From: Anseranas semipalmata
Lineage: Eukaryota > Chordata > Aves > Anseriformes > Anseranatidae
Length of the DNA stretch: 64,000 bases
Reading direction: 5' to 3'
Assembly (NCBI GenBank): GCA_013399115.1
Contig: VXAA01001963.1
Coordinates: 91,250 to 155,249 of the forward strand
Position 1 is the first letter of the stretch. Each line of letters starts with the position of its first letter. The position numbers were made by a program, and so were the translations under genes. The notes beneath the pieces were generated by a model. That model did no database searches. It worked only from the letters and a program-made list of their open reading frames with translations, and had not been told where the DNA came from. Shown one piece after another: positions 27,890 to 49,975 of the stretch.

Positions 27890-28621
27890 CTTTCTGCATG
27901 TATCAAAGCTACAGAAGGAAAGGCAATGGCAGGTTGGAAATGTCTTTAACAAGAAACAGTCTGTACTGTTTACAGTAACAAGTACTATCTCAAAAGCCCC
28001 TGCAGATTTCAACTGTTGCAATCTACCATGGCAAGAGAAACAATTTCTCAGGCAACCCTGTAACATCCTGACCTGCATTTGGCCTTATAGATTAGTTTAA
28101 GCGTTGGATAAAAACTGCTGCAGTCAGAGGTGCAAAAATCTGACTTGATCGAAGAATGCATGTTACTTCAAATTTGCTAGGAGTATTTCTCTCGAAAAAA
28201 ATTTATATTGAGAGAATTTGTCAGACTGAATAATTTGAGTAGCTAGAACTCAGTGTGACCATTCCAAAAACCTTTTTGTTAGATTTTTTCTTCATGTCCC
28301 CTGTAGGATAATGATTCTGGTCAACGTGCCTGACTGCCATTATTATTTAGAACTATTCAAAAGGCAATGACTCAGTGTTCTCACCTTCTGTTTGGACAGC
28401 TGGAAACTATGACAATGTTTGCGCTCCTTGAGTCCATATAAAGTTGAGACAGAACCAAAAGCCAATAGCCAGCGAATAGCCAGGCCTACAACATTCACAT
28501 CATTTGGCACTTGCTGCTGAACATGTCATGTTCACATAGGTCCTGAACACGCCAAGGCTCTTTTCAAAGTTTCTTACACATAATTCTATAGTTAGGAACC
28601 CTCAAAGTAGCATAAGCGATC

Positions 28622-28765
28622 ATGCTGCACTGGCAGCTTTGTGTGGGCACCTCAGGAACCTTGAACAGTGATGGGCCAAAGACTCGGATGAAGGTCTACA
28701 AGAGGGACAAGGGCCATACCAGCTCTTGCCACTACTTTCAGGAGCTTGACCAGACCTGGCTATAG
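28622..28765 (+). pseudogene. Possible Myb/SANT-like (trihelix) DNA-binding domain remnant
   Basis: A 47-codon open frame ends in RMKVYKRDKGHTSSCHYFQE followed by LDQTW and a stop. The pattern of basic helix, then C-x-Y/F-F-x-E-L-D, resembles the end of Myb/SANT-like (Myb_DNA-bind_4) domains found in MSANTD-type genes and in Harbinger-associated genes of birds and reptiles. The start of the domain is absent or degenerate. The frame is too short for a gene and later sequence has several stops. It could be a decayed transposon or retrocopy fragment. The match is by eye only and may be chance. Confidence 0.35.
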
Positions 28766-29773
28766 AAGTAGAGTCACAACTGAGCAGCACACAGGCCTCT
28801 CCTTTACCTGAACGGGCAAACCAGGGGTAAGGATGATTGCTAGACAAGACCTCAGAAAACGCCAGGAAGTTCCAAGGATAAAGGGAATAAACGGGGTGGC
28901 ATTGGCCCAGGTCAAGATATGTGCAGACTATTTTTTTCTGAGTGCTTATTTGTGCAGGTGAGGGTTATTTTCTTTCCTTACCACTTCCTGGACACAGAGC
29001 GAGCACTACTACTGCCAGCAGGGCTCACACCCGCAGCAGCTCTGGAATGATGCTCGAGGCCGTGTGTCTCCTCCCAGCATCTGGAGCAGCCTGGTACCAT
29101 GTCCTGTCCTCATGCTCACCTCATGTTATCTTAATGACCTTGATTCCTTATCCTCTCCCTTGAAGCCTGCCCCTGTGCTTGTCCTTGGACTTTGGTATGT
29201 GGTTTCCTCCAGGCCCTCTGCTTCCCGGTGGCCTGATTCATTTCTGCAGCTGGTCTGAGGCTCCCAAGTTGGGCTGAGATCCTCTCCAGCCCTCCAATCT
29301 CCTTCATCCCTAGCTGCGTCCCCTCTGCCTCTTATCCCTGGGCTGCCCCACAGCCCCTCAGGTGGTCTCCTTATGTCACCACAGACACTGGGTAGCCATT
29401 TCATGGGCCACAGGCACACAAAGGAGAGCAACAACCTCAAGTTCATTCAGTTCCAATATACTTTATTTTGCTCCGGCAAAATGCTCCGAGAACGTGTCAC
29501 TGCTCATGCCCTGAATAAACACTGATTGTGCAAGAACCTTGTAAAATCTAACATGAGTTATAGAACCGAATTGCAGCTCCTGACAGTGCTATTGTACCTC
29601 ATTTCCTACCACCTTTTCTGCTGACCTGTCATAGCTTTCTTTGCTCGAGCTTCTATTTTCCCTGGGAGCACAGTGTGGTAATTTACTTCCATTAGAGCTG
29701 ATCAAACAGGGAAGAGAAAATGACAGTGGCTATTTAGATACCATCATAGTCAGGTGTGGAAAGAAAAATCCTC

Positions 29774-29804
<31 letters not shown>

Positions 29805-30019
29805 CCGAGATGAAAGCAATGCAGAGCTTATGTGGAGGAGGGGAAACGTACAACTGCAGGCAGGGCAGCAAACTGCTGTTGAATGGTGACGAAGAAAGTT
29901 AGGAAATCCATTCTGTCTTCCACCTGTGGAGGGACTGAGCTACTTCCTTTTTTCCTTTTCTTTTATCCTTGCTTCCACTTTTAACATTTTTCCCCATCTT
30001 GGATTGTTTTGGGAACAAA
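28766..30019. other. Region upstream of the TMEM106B promoter
   Basis: Moderately GC-rich at 28980-29440, then AT-rich with the 29-T run. Short frames on both strands, none recognised. Regulatory sequence for the gene could lie here, but nothing specific can be pointed to. Confidence 0.5.
29776..29804 (+). repeat. Poly(T) tract (29 T)
   Basis: An uninterrupted T run about 350 bp before the GC-rich promoter region. It may be the poly(A) tail of a minus-strand insertion, but no recognisable retrocopy adjoins it. Confidence 0.9.
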
Positions 30020-30745
30020 TCAGCCCCGCAGCACACCCCATTTCGTGGCTGCACCTGCAGCAGGGCCGACGGCTGGTACGAGCAGCCTTGAGCAAGGTGG
30101 AGGAAGCGGCCCCGGTATCTCGGTGCCTGTGGTGCCAAGCAGCCGCTCTCCCCAGGCANNNNNNNNNNNNNNNNNNNNNNNNNNNNNNNNNNNNNNNNNN
30201 NNNNNNNNNNNNNNNNNNNNNNNNNNNNNNNNNNNNNNNNNNNNNNNNNNNNNNNNNNNNNNNNNNNNNNNNNNNNNNNNNNNNNNNNNNNNNNNNNNNN
30301 NNNNNNNNNNNNNNNNNNNNNNNNNNNNNNNNNNNNNNNNNNNNNNNNNNNNNNNNNNNNNNNNNNNNNNNNNNNNNNNNNNNNNNNNNNNNNNNNNNNN
30401 NNNNNNNNNNNNNNNNNNNNNNNNNNNNNNNNNNNNNNNNNNNNNNNNNNNNNNNNNNNNNNNNNNNNNNNNNNNNNNNNNNNNNNNNNNNNNNNNNNNN
30501 NNNNNNNNNNNNNNNNNNNNNNNNNNNNNNNNNNNNNNNNNNNNNNNNNNNNNNNNNNNNNNNNNNNNNNNNNNNNNNNNNNNNNNNNNNNNNNNNNNNN
30601 NNNNNNNNNNNNNNNNNCGCTCAGGCGGGTGCCCGGAGAGCCCGGCTCCGGCGGTGATCGCCGTGCCCTCGTCCGCTGGCTGGGGACCTCGCCATGTTTG
30701 CGAAAACAGCTGCCTGTGGGAGGGGGGGGAGGTCCCAGGCTGGAA
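30020..30745 (+). promoter_or_regulatory. Putative TMEM106B CpG-island promoter, interrupted by assembly gap
   Basis: GC- and CpG-rich sequence flanks both sides of the gap (30020-30158 and 30618-30745), in contrast to the AT-rich surroundings. It lies about 3 kb upstream of the first coding exon. Human TMEM106B has non-coding first exons and a CpG-rich promoter, so the transcription start and first exon most likely fall in or beside the missing bases. No TATA box or first-exon donor could be assigned. Confidence 0.55.
30159..30617. other. Assembly gap (459 N)
   Basis: A run of N. The flanking sequence is the most GC-rich in the window, which suggests a GC-driven sequencing dropout rather than random fragmentation. 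Reading frames running through it have no meaning. Confidence 0.99.
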
Positions 30746-33658
30746 AATGTGAAAACGTCGGAAAGGATCTTGACTTATTCGTTATTTTTTTTGGAAGCGC
30801 CAGCCTTGCAGGGCAGTTCTTGTCCGAGAGCTAGATGTCTGAAGAGTTCGTGAAAGGCAGTTTCGTGTTGTGCATCACTGGACGTGCCTGCCCGTGCAGA
30901 GCAAGTTTGTGACTGCCAAGTCATTGCTGTGCCTTGCTTCTGGCTCTGTTCTGGGGGAGCTTGCCGTGTCAGTGGTTCAGCCACAGCTGACAGACGAGCA
31001 GAAGATTGTCATGCTTAAAAGCCTTGTGTTATTTTGAAAAAGAAGTAGGTTTCTAATCTCAAGTTTATATGTTTGCAAATAAGTAAGAATGACACCCTAA
31101 CTGTTTCTTTGGAGAAGTACAGCGGTTTAGTTTAACTCTATAAGATTTCACCAAGCTCATAAATAAAAAGTGGTTTTCGTAAGTCTTGCATGCAACTCAG
31201 GATGTGGTTGTTTTGTATTTTTAGCATGTTATTTGGGTTTTGTCTGTGTTATGTTCTGTCGTACTGGAGTGTCATGGCAATCTGAAGGGAGCACTATTAA
31301 ACAAAACTGCCTTATCACAATATTTTCTTAGTTTACCAAGTTCTCTCTAACAAACTGAATTCAAGGAAACTCTAGACAAGTTCAAGGAGACTGGAGTGTA
31401 TACATCAGGTATGAGTGAGAGACTGGGTCAAAGCATAGCTGTTAAGAAAGTAGGGTTTAAGATTTTGGTGGCGGTATAGAGGCTGTCAGATACGAAGATG
31501 ACCTTCTTAGAAGTACTGTTGTCCAGCATGTAAGCACAGGATAAAAGAGCAAGGTGTTCTTGAGTGTTGGTCAGCTGTAGTAGGGTTCGATGCTTATTGT
31601 GTATTTGGAGGGTGGTGGAGAGACCATGCTGGAGGAACCCCTTTCACTTGAAGGTTATTGTCTGTTTTCTCATTTGTAAACTGGCACATGTATCTTCTAA
31701 GTCATTGGTGGTAGAAAAACACTATTAAATTCTAATTATTGAAACTGAGGTACACTTGACATTGGAGGATACGTCTGCATTACTATTTTAATTCAAATCA
31801 AAGGTGTGAAATGAATTTGCACTTATCCTTGCTTGCTGCACTTTGGTTCACATCACAGTGTGATCTGAAAGTGTCTGAACACTCCTCCGGTTGGAAGAAA
31901 CTAAAACTAGAAGATGTGCTTCAATTGCTAGCAGGTGTTCAGTCTCAGCTAGAACTAGTATGAGATAACATCCACACTATACTTGATTTTGTGGGTTTTG
32001 GATCCTCAACAACTGTTTATTTCTACAGAGCTGCTTGTGTTGTTCTGTATTTGCTTGTTAATGTTGACATAGCCCAAGTCTACCAACAGTAGAGCAGGTA
32101 CCTTGAACATGGTTGTAATGCAACGGGACCAGGGATCAATCCCTAAGCTTTCAGACCTATAAATGTGATGGCTGTTGCCTAAGCTGCAAGACTGGCGTTA
32201 TGTAGATTAAAGGCTGTAGGTAAGCTACAGTGACAATAGCAAGCAAAAACCACTCATGCAATAAGTTTCAACTGCTTTTTCAGGCCACTTTTTTTCAATA
32301 GCTTCAATTTTCAATTCAATAATTTTCATTATTGAAGGGCACCCAAACTTAGAATGTTTCAAAATTGCTGTAGCAACATAAGTAGTTTTCCTTCTCATAA
32401 GGGTTTTATTACTTAAATGAATAAAATAATACTGCGTGTTCGCTGGAACAGTAGCTGGGACTTGCCAGCATTAGTTGAATTCCCTCCTACATTTGCCTCG
32501 CCTTTGTAGCATTAAGATAAATAAATGTTGTGCTTATGTTACCATCAGCATATTTCAGATCTTCCTGTTCTGTCTGGTCTGGGGTGGTTGGTTTAAAATA
32601 TTCTGACTTGCATTGCTCTCTTAATCTTCCTCCTAGTGCTTCCTTTCTCAGTGGACCAGCTAATTACTAGCAACCTCATTTAAAAATTCCAATTACAGTA
32701 GAAAAACTGAAGTTTTGCGTACTCCTTGTAAATCCCCCTGTTCCTGTGTGGTTAGCGTCTCTGTGTTGGGTAACTAGAAGAGGTTCTGGGGTTAAGCTGG
32801 ACAACTGATTGCCAAGGCTGGACAGATTTTTTTTTCTTGTTAACTTTGAATTGTTCGACACCTGTTGCAAATTCTGAAGGTTGCCACTTGTATCACTTCC
32901 TTGCTGCTTTTGCTTTCAAGTGTTTCATGGTTGTTTCAGTGGCATGGCTGAAAAGCTACATTCATGAGAAAATTATAAAATTTGCATAGGTAACAAAAAC
33001 TGTTTTGTGATTAATATTTTTAACAAGTTCTTATAAATGTTACCTTGTCAGCGTTTACATTTAAGTAACTTTCATTTTTTCCTTAATTTGACTGTGAATC
33101 AATCCTCTTTTGGGTTAAAGAGAATCATCAGTTGAAACACCTGAAGATGTGTATTTCTCGCCTGGAAGTTACTAGCTGATCCTGGGTTCTCAGAACAAGT
33201 TCTGTCTAAAAAGCTTATTAGAATTGGGTCTGTAGTGTGTGTAGAATCCACTGAAGATTGTGAACTTGGTTTCTAGAGCACATTAAGTCCCAAAATTTTT
33301 ATACAGAGATCAATGTGTTCTGTGGCAGTTTGCCCAGCACTGCTTGACTGGTGTAACCTGTTGGCAGCAGTTGTGTTGGTCTGCCTTGGAAGCCTCTGGT
33401 CAATCCTTGTTTAACCTGTGGATGTTAGAGGACCTGAACAGGTCTCTCATGTAGATCAGATTCTTAGTTTCAGACTGACTCCGGCTTAATTGGGCCTTAA
33501 CGCTTTGCAAGTCTTAAGGAATCTAAACACAACAGAGACTATAGGAGTCTAGTCTGACTAATGGCTATAGACCAACAGTTACTTGATGTGGAGGAATAAA
33601 TTGCAAGCCATATTTGAATTGTTCTCCATGAAAAATTTTCTTCTGCCTTTTATTTCAG
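30746..33658 (+). other. Presumed TMEM106B 5' UTR intron(s)
   Basis: Between the GC-rich promoter area and coding exon 1. In the human gene two non-coding exons precede the start-codon exon (from memory). A second non-coding exon may therefore be here, but I could not identify it. No repeats recognised. Confidence 0.5.
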
Positions 33659-33660
33659 AC

Positions 33661-43665
<10,005 letters not shown>

Positions 43666-46600
43666 AAGCACCTATTGGTTAGTGTGGAATGACTGCTCTT
43701 GATGCTTGCAGAGATCCTTTAAATAGGACTGGTATTATGTAAAGGTGAGAGTGTGTGCATGTAACGCATAGCAAACCTGGTGGCCTGTTCACTTTAAATG
43801 CAAGGAGGGAAAAGGTGCAAAATGTATATAGATGCACTTGTTAGATGTTGTGTTTTCCCCTTCTGTTTGCTTTCTGTTACTGTAAACACTTCTGTCAAGT
43901 TGTGTGGTTGGAGGGGAGGGGAAATTACAGATTCTTGAACTGAACTGGGACCTTTCCTTACAGTGTGGTACATCAACTTAGAGTAACTGTGTGTATTTCT
44001 GTCTGTTTAGGTGAAATGTGTCACTAATGAGCATTTTAAAAAAATTGGTACTCATAAATTTTTAAGTTTATACTTCAGTTCTTGATATTTGACTCTTGAA
44101 ACTTGCAGTATAACTACTTAAGTAACAAGATTGCTTTGAGGTATCTGGGTGTGAAACTAGTATTAGTAAACCAGTGGCAGTAGTTCTTTGTTTTGGGATT
44201 CTACTTTTCATTTGCTATATTTGATTAGAGGTGACATGCAGTCTGTGAAAGCCAGGAAAGCTCTCATGGATGACACTATACTTGAATGTGCAACTTCTAG
44301 AATCTGGCATCTTTTCTCATCTTTTCTTTCATATTCCCCCCTTCTACCTCTGGGATGTTATAAGGACAAGGTACATTGTAAGGTTTAAAGTAGGATTAAA
44401 AAAAAAAATCCCCCCCAAATCACTACTGACAAATGAAAAATTCAAGACTGTGGAAAACGAAGGGGTAAAGACTTTGGCAGTGTCATTCCAGTTTGGTTTT
44501 TTTGATTAAACCTTTGAGTACATCTATTAAAATCAAGATTGTGTAGTTAGGAACTAAGTGGGAAGCTGTTTGAGCATGAGTTTGGGCAGCTTGATGTAAA
44601 CTTACAGCATTTTTATTGTTTTAATATACTGTGTATCTAAGCTACTTGTCAGTGTTAATACATCGGGGTACGCATATTTAGTGCACAGGCTCAGTAAGCA
44701 ATGCAGTAGTTACCTGAATCTCCTGAGCGCTCACAGTTCACAGCAGTGATGTACGTGAGGATAAGCAGCTCCTGTAAGAATAAATGATGATGTAATCATG
44801 AGACTGACTTATAACAGAACTATTAAAAAGTAGTTTCATTCGGTTAGTTTGCACAATGAGAATTTCCAGGGTTTTTATTAAACACGGTGACTGTAAATTT
44901 CAGGTCCAAAGTTGCTTGACTTCTGAAGACTGACTATTCTAAGGGTTAGGTGCAAAACTTTTTAACTAACTTGATCAGGATTGTTTTATTTCCAAATTAG
45001 ATAAGATGTAGCTGTAAGAAGGTACTATTGAGACTGTTCAATTGTAATGAATACTAAATTTTTTAAAATAGATGTTGCAGTTTTTATGCTGCCCATCTTC
45101 TGGAAATAAGCTATATAAAATGAATTAGCAATAAACACTATGGAAAAAGGCTGCTGAGTAACTTCTTGTAACTAATGATGTTTTATGCTCCAGTAATTTA
45201 GTGAAGTTATGTGTCTATATTATTCTTCATCAGCATTCTTTAGGTGGGCTTAATTGGGGGTGGAGGTGCTGGGAAACGTCAATTGCATAAGACTGATTTA
45301 AAAGAAGCTGAGTAACCATACAAAAAAAAAAATTCCTCTGTTTGAATGCTATGAGCGCTTATCCTGAATGTCTATGAAAAACGTGTCTGCGTATCGGAAC
45401 CTACACTGTCAATTTTCTATAATTTTTGATAGGTGAAAATGTTGGCTTAGGAGAACTTCTGATACTGGAATAACTGATGAATTGTTTTAGTTATGTTCTG
45501 AAAATTATTCTTTTATCTGGGCACTTAAAATTAAACATTCTTTATTACAGCTTACGATCATAAGGCAAACTAGCTCACAACTGACTCTCCTCATCTTCCT
45601 AGAATGTAGATGAGGTTCAGTCTTGTGTCTGGTAAAACACATGCAGAAGCTGGTCTGATAGTCTGAAAAGATACAGCTGATAACTCCAGACCAGGATAGT
45701 GGGCAGCTGGCTAGAAGCAGGGAAGTAACATCTACCATGTTATCTGTCATAGAAAGATTCAGTTTTATTGGAGCACAAGGGGAGAATTCTGTTTTAAAGC
45801 ATGTCAGATCCAAAGTCAACCAATAAGTGATATGTTTTTTTCCCTCTATGCACAAGTATTTAAGCCTCAAGGTTGTTGATTTTTGTTGTTGTTGTTTGTT
45901 TTGTTTTCATTTTCATTTTTAAGTAGAAAGAATAAGAGAACAGCTCTAGGCAGATATTTTTTGTACCAGTTTAAACCAAAATTTTATTCAAAGGATAAAA
46001 GATAATCTAAAATAACTGGAACAGCACAATGATGTAGTTATTTGGTCACAGCAGTGAATGCTGCTTGAACAAGCATATATTTAGGGATTTTACAACACTT
46101 GTTTATGTGGTGTGGTGAGACTCAAACTGACATTTGAAAGATTGGCAGACACACTGAGCAAAATGCATAATTAAATCTGTGGATCTTCCATTGCATAAAA
46201 TGCTTGGTGTTGGCTACTTTAAAATAAAGAATAAGTGGAATTATTCTTTCCATGTATGTGGGGGAAAAATAAAACTTTTTTTCTTATATTTGTTTATCAC
46301 CTGGGTTATCTAATGGATGTAAACTTTAACACCATTAATTTGTGGTGGGCTTACTGAGTAAGAGTTCTTACCTAAAAAATAGAGGCTGATGGTAAAGATC
46401 CTACTGATTAAACCTCAGATTAAGTCTGTTACAGGAGAATCAAAGGCTTATGGTTCTGTGCTTGTTAGTTTGTGCTTGCAAAACAGTCAGCATGTTATTA
46501 ACTAAACAAAGCAAGAGCTTGAACTTGACTACTAATATTGATACAACATCTCTTCAGATAAGCTGGTGCTGTGTCTGAATACTCAGCTTACACTTGGTAT

Positions 46601-49385
46601 CTGTGGCTAAGCTTGGAAACATTATGCAAAGGGAGCAAGGGGAGTCAATACTAAATTGCGTAACTTTGTAAACAAGCTATGAGAACAATACATACAAATG
46701 AGAGACCTGTAATAATTTCTATTTTTATCTTGGTGGTGATTTTTTGTTTGTTTTATTAAACAAAGGCAAACCTTTTGGTTCACTGTAGACCAATGAGTAC
46801 AAATTCTAAATTCTTTCCAGAAGGTCACCTTGAAAAGCCATTGTCTTTTCTGGTTTGTTTTGCTGTGTGTAAGATGCTTATCGATGGATTTTTTTTTTTT
46901 TATTTTTTCCCCTGAATGATGAATATTTCACTTGTAACTTTCCCTTAATCTTAAAATACTATACACACATATAATAGCATTGTATAGCATTCAAGGGATT
47001 TATTTCTGTTATAATTCTTTTCACTTGAACTCTTCATAGCAATTCCTGTAGCAAACCCTGTAGCACTTTAAAATGGAAGCTTTGTTAGTTATCTGTTGAA
47101 ACAGCGGTACAGGTGTTGTACTGCAAAGGCACAATCAAAAAACAAACCTAATGTACTCCATATACAATAACTGTAAAATTTCAAAATTGTAACTTAAGGT
47201 AAATTAATATGGAACACTTAAAAGAGTAAAAAATATTAGCTATTTGGCCACTCTGACCTGGAGAACAAAATTATTTTACATTTTAAATATGATGCTTTAA
47301 AAACGAGTGAATAAAGCCACCAAATGAACTCAAAGATCCAACCATCAGATGCCCATTTGAAGAGATTTAAAGGGAGACCTTCCTTCTAAGAGATGTAGTA
47401 CCTGATACTTACTTTTGAATTCCTGACATGGGAAAGAGCCTGTAGAAGCTCATTCATAATTTGTTTACTCATCTTGGTATGTAGGGGACAATTGCTTGCT
47501 TCTTAATCTCATGTGAAGACAAGCATAAGTCTCTTTTCCTGTGTGGTATAGCTTTGAAGTTCTCAGTGCACTTCTGGTTGGTGCATGACCTTGATATTAA
47601 CGTTGTGGTATATTTTGGAGCCTTATGCTGGCAGACTTAAGTACATGCTTTATTTGACTTTGTTCCAAATTGTCCCTGAAGTTCTGCAAATGAATGAATT
47701 TCTTCGTAGTCATACATTGCAAACATGACTCTGGGCTTTTTAGCGTGTTGTGTATAAAGCTAACCATGTAAGCACTGAATCTCTAAGTGATTGGATTGAA
47801 CCGCTAGGGTCTTTAACCATCTGACTGAAATGTTGTGCCCTCGTGATGGGAAGGATGGTGTTTGAAGTAGTATGAGAGATTTCTAGATTCAGAAGATATT
47901 AGTGCTATTTCTTATTCACTATTTAAGGCTTTCTTTTTTGGGATGGAAGGTGGGTGGAATATGGGAGTTAGTTGTGGCTTTGTTTTTTTTCCCCTCCTCT
48001 CTCTCTCCAGTCTGTAGTGGGATATCTATCTGTTAGCATCTTATGAAATGGGTGACTTGTTTCAGTCGGGCACCTACGTGAACCTTAATGTCAGTGGGAC
48101 TGGCCATCTAGTGAAGAGATAGCTAAGACTAGTAGGAATACTCACCTCTGACAACTCTGTTTTTCCCTTGCATCTAACAAAATGCCAGAACCCTAGCAAT
48201 GCTTCCGGGCTTGTTATTACTTCTGAAAGGGAAAAATAAGTAATAAGTGCGGCCAATGTACTTCAGTAATGAACTACTGCAACCAGCAGAATGTTTGCTG
48301 GTGTTAGCTCTGATCATGCCAAAAATCTCAATTGTTTTGGTGACTTTGGAGAGGAGAAGAAAGAAAAGAAAAACCCAAGCCAAAACCCAACCAAAACATA
48401 TTGGAAACAATTATTTGGATATGGCAAAAACACCTGGTGTTTGTCTACTTGAGAAGCCACCTTCCTATTTTACCTTTAGATGGGGATTCTGGTAACGAAG
48501 GGGTGGATTGCTCTGCTGCCCGTATAGCTTTTGGCACGTAAACCTCATTTTCTGCCTGTGGGTTGGCCTGTTGGACAGGAACTGTTCTCCGTAAGGAATC
48601 TGTCCAGTTAAAGCTAGTGTGTCCAGCCCTGCAGCACAGCGTGAGACCATGTCATAAGGGTCTTGCAACGTGGATGCGTGTGTCTTTTGGATACTGAAAC
48701 TGCTTTTGCTTTGTGTCGGTAGGGACGTTTAATGCCAGACGTGCAAGCATATTGTGGTGCCTAACTATTTTGGCTCTGATCATGAGTGATTTAGTCCTTT
48801 TTTGTTTTAGGGAAGCAAACTTAACCACTGTTAACATCCACTGTACAGAGTGTGCATATAATAGCTTGAGATATGTATAGAAATACTAATGAGTGACAAC
48901 TATTTTTGTAACTTAAGAATTGTAAACTGTTGTTCTTGTAACTGTGTAGCAAACAATCTATCAACTTCAGCATGAAAAATAAACACTCTAAGGGGTACTT
49001 GGGAATGACTTGGACACAAGCTATCTTAATGCAAGTTAACTGGGACGATGGATCTTATTATTTAGAGGTTCAAAATCTGAATTTAACTTCATTATGGATA
49101 TTTGGTTCTAGACAGGATTGTTTGACTCGAAGAATGATATTAAATTTTCTATTAAAAAAAAAAAAGCTTGGGTCGTATTTTTTTAAACTGACTTCATAAT
49201 ATTTTTCTCTTCTCCTTCCTCATCTCCCTATGCTTTTCCCACAAGTTTTCATGTAGTTTCAATGGTATCATTTCAATTTTTGTAACTATTGGCATTCTGT
49301 GGTATAAAAACTTTGCAAACTACCTTTTTTGATATTACGTTTTATTGTGTTAAGTCTGTAATAAACTGGAGTATCTTAAAGCAAA
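43666..49385 (+). other. TMEM106B: TMEM106B long 3' UTR (inferred)
   Basis: About 5.7 kb follows the stop without another gene, splice-site series or recognisable transposon, and human TMEM106B is known for a 3' UTR of similar scale. Candidate internal poly(A) signals (AATAAA) are at 45130-45135, 46223-46228, 46268-46273 and 48978-48983. A last one is at 49360-49365, immediately before the LTR. Other visible elements are a Pumilio-type UGUAUAUA (43823-43830) and two miR-132/212 seed matches (45032-45038 and 48827-48833). The exact 3' end is inferred, not seen. Confidence 0.7.
49360..49365 (+). terminator. TMEM106B: Probable distal poly(A) signal of TMEM106B
   Basis: A canonical AATAAA sits in ctgtaataaactgg and is followed within about 50 bases by a T/G-rich stretch (tgttgtctgactttgg) that could be the downstream element. 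It gives a 3' UTR length like that of the human gene and is the last signal before the LTR fragment. Upstream alternatives exist, the nearest at 48978. Confidence 0.6.
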
Positions 49386-49449
49386 GCACCACATGTGAAT
49401 GAATTACTGTTGTCTGACTTTGGACTGCTGAAGTATCTGACTTAAAACC

Positions 49450-49975
49450 GTAGGCTGCTGCGGTGGGTTGACTCCAGCAGGCAGGTAAGCCCTCCACCCA
49501 GTTGCTTGCTCACTTCCACCACACTCCACAGAGGGTGAGGGAGAGAATCAGGAATAAGGAAAAATCAAAATAAGGAATTTATTTCCTGTCAGCAGGCGGG
49601 TGTTTACAAAGGGAAGATATGCACCATACCCCAAGTGTTCCCCTTCCACCTTTCCCCAAGCTTTTATTGCTGAGCGGGACCTGGTAAGGTGTGGAATAGC
49701 CCTTTGGTCAGCAGGGGTCAACTGTCCTGGCTTTGTCCCCTCTCAGCTTCTTTCCCACTCACAGTGAACTTGCTGCAGGGGGCAGGGTGGGGAAAAAAAG
49801 AAGCAGAGGCAATGAAAAAGGAAACCTCAGTGCTACGTGAGCTCTGGTCAGCATTAGCCAAGACTGTTGTGTTGATAACACACTAGGTTTATGAACACTC
49901 TTAGCCACAAACCCAAAACATAGCAGCCCTTATGGTACTATGAAGAAAATTAACTCCATCCCAGCCAGATTCAGT
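49450..49975 (-). mobile_element. Avian ERVL-type LTR fragment (minus strand)
   Basis: The minus strand carries segments I recognise from avian ERVL-like LTRs. They include ctgggatggagttaattttc near 49970, a central agcaataaaagcttgggg with the LTR poly(A) signal (about 49660), then aattccttattttg and a terminal ggtggagggcttacctgcct segment near 49490. No gag, pol or env sequence adjoins it, so it is a solo or partial LTR. Family assignment is from memory of bird repeats; neither the TG/CA ends nor a target duplication could be fixed. It lies about 70 bp beyond the probable TMEM106B poly(A) site, in antisense orientation. Confidence 0.72.

Larger units (their letters stand above)
20761..28621. 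other. Intergenic AT-rich DNA
   Basis: No gene. T runs at about 23070-23082, 24070-24085 and 24822-24834. Two spots resemble lone splice donors after GC-richer sequence (for example ctctaaggtaaagac near 24635), but no companion exon or frame supports them. Confidence 0.55.

Noticed and set aside
27711..28100. Lys/Glu-rich and Phe-rich frames
   Set aside because: They are translations of the polypurine/polypyrimidine tract.
29776..29804. Poly(T) as the tail of a minus-strand processed pseudogene
   Set aside because: The sequence to its right shows no recognisable coding or structural-RNA parent.
29926..30752. Long plus-strand frames of more than 240 codons across the gap
   Set aside because: They consist mostly of unknown bases; their length is produced by the run of N.
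33583..33660. In-frame upstream ATG extending the TMEM106B N-terminus
   Set aside because: It lies in the intron before a clear acceptor at 33658, and the MGKS start matches the family.
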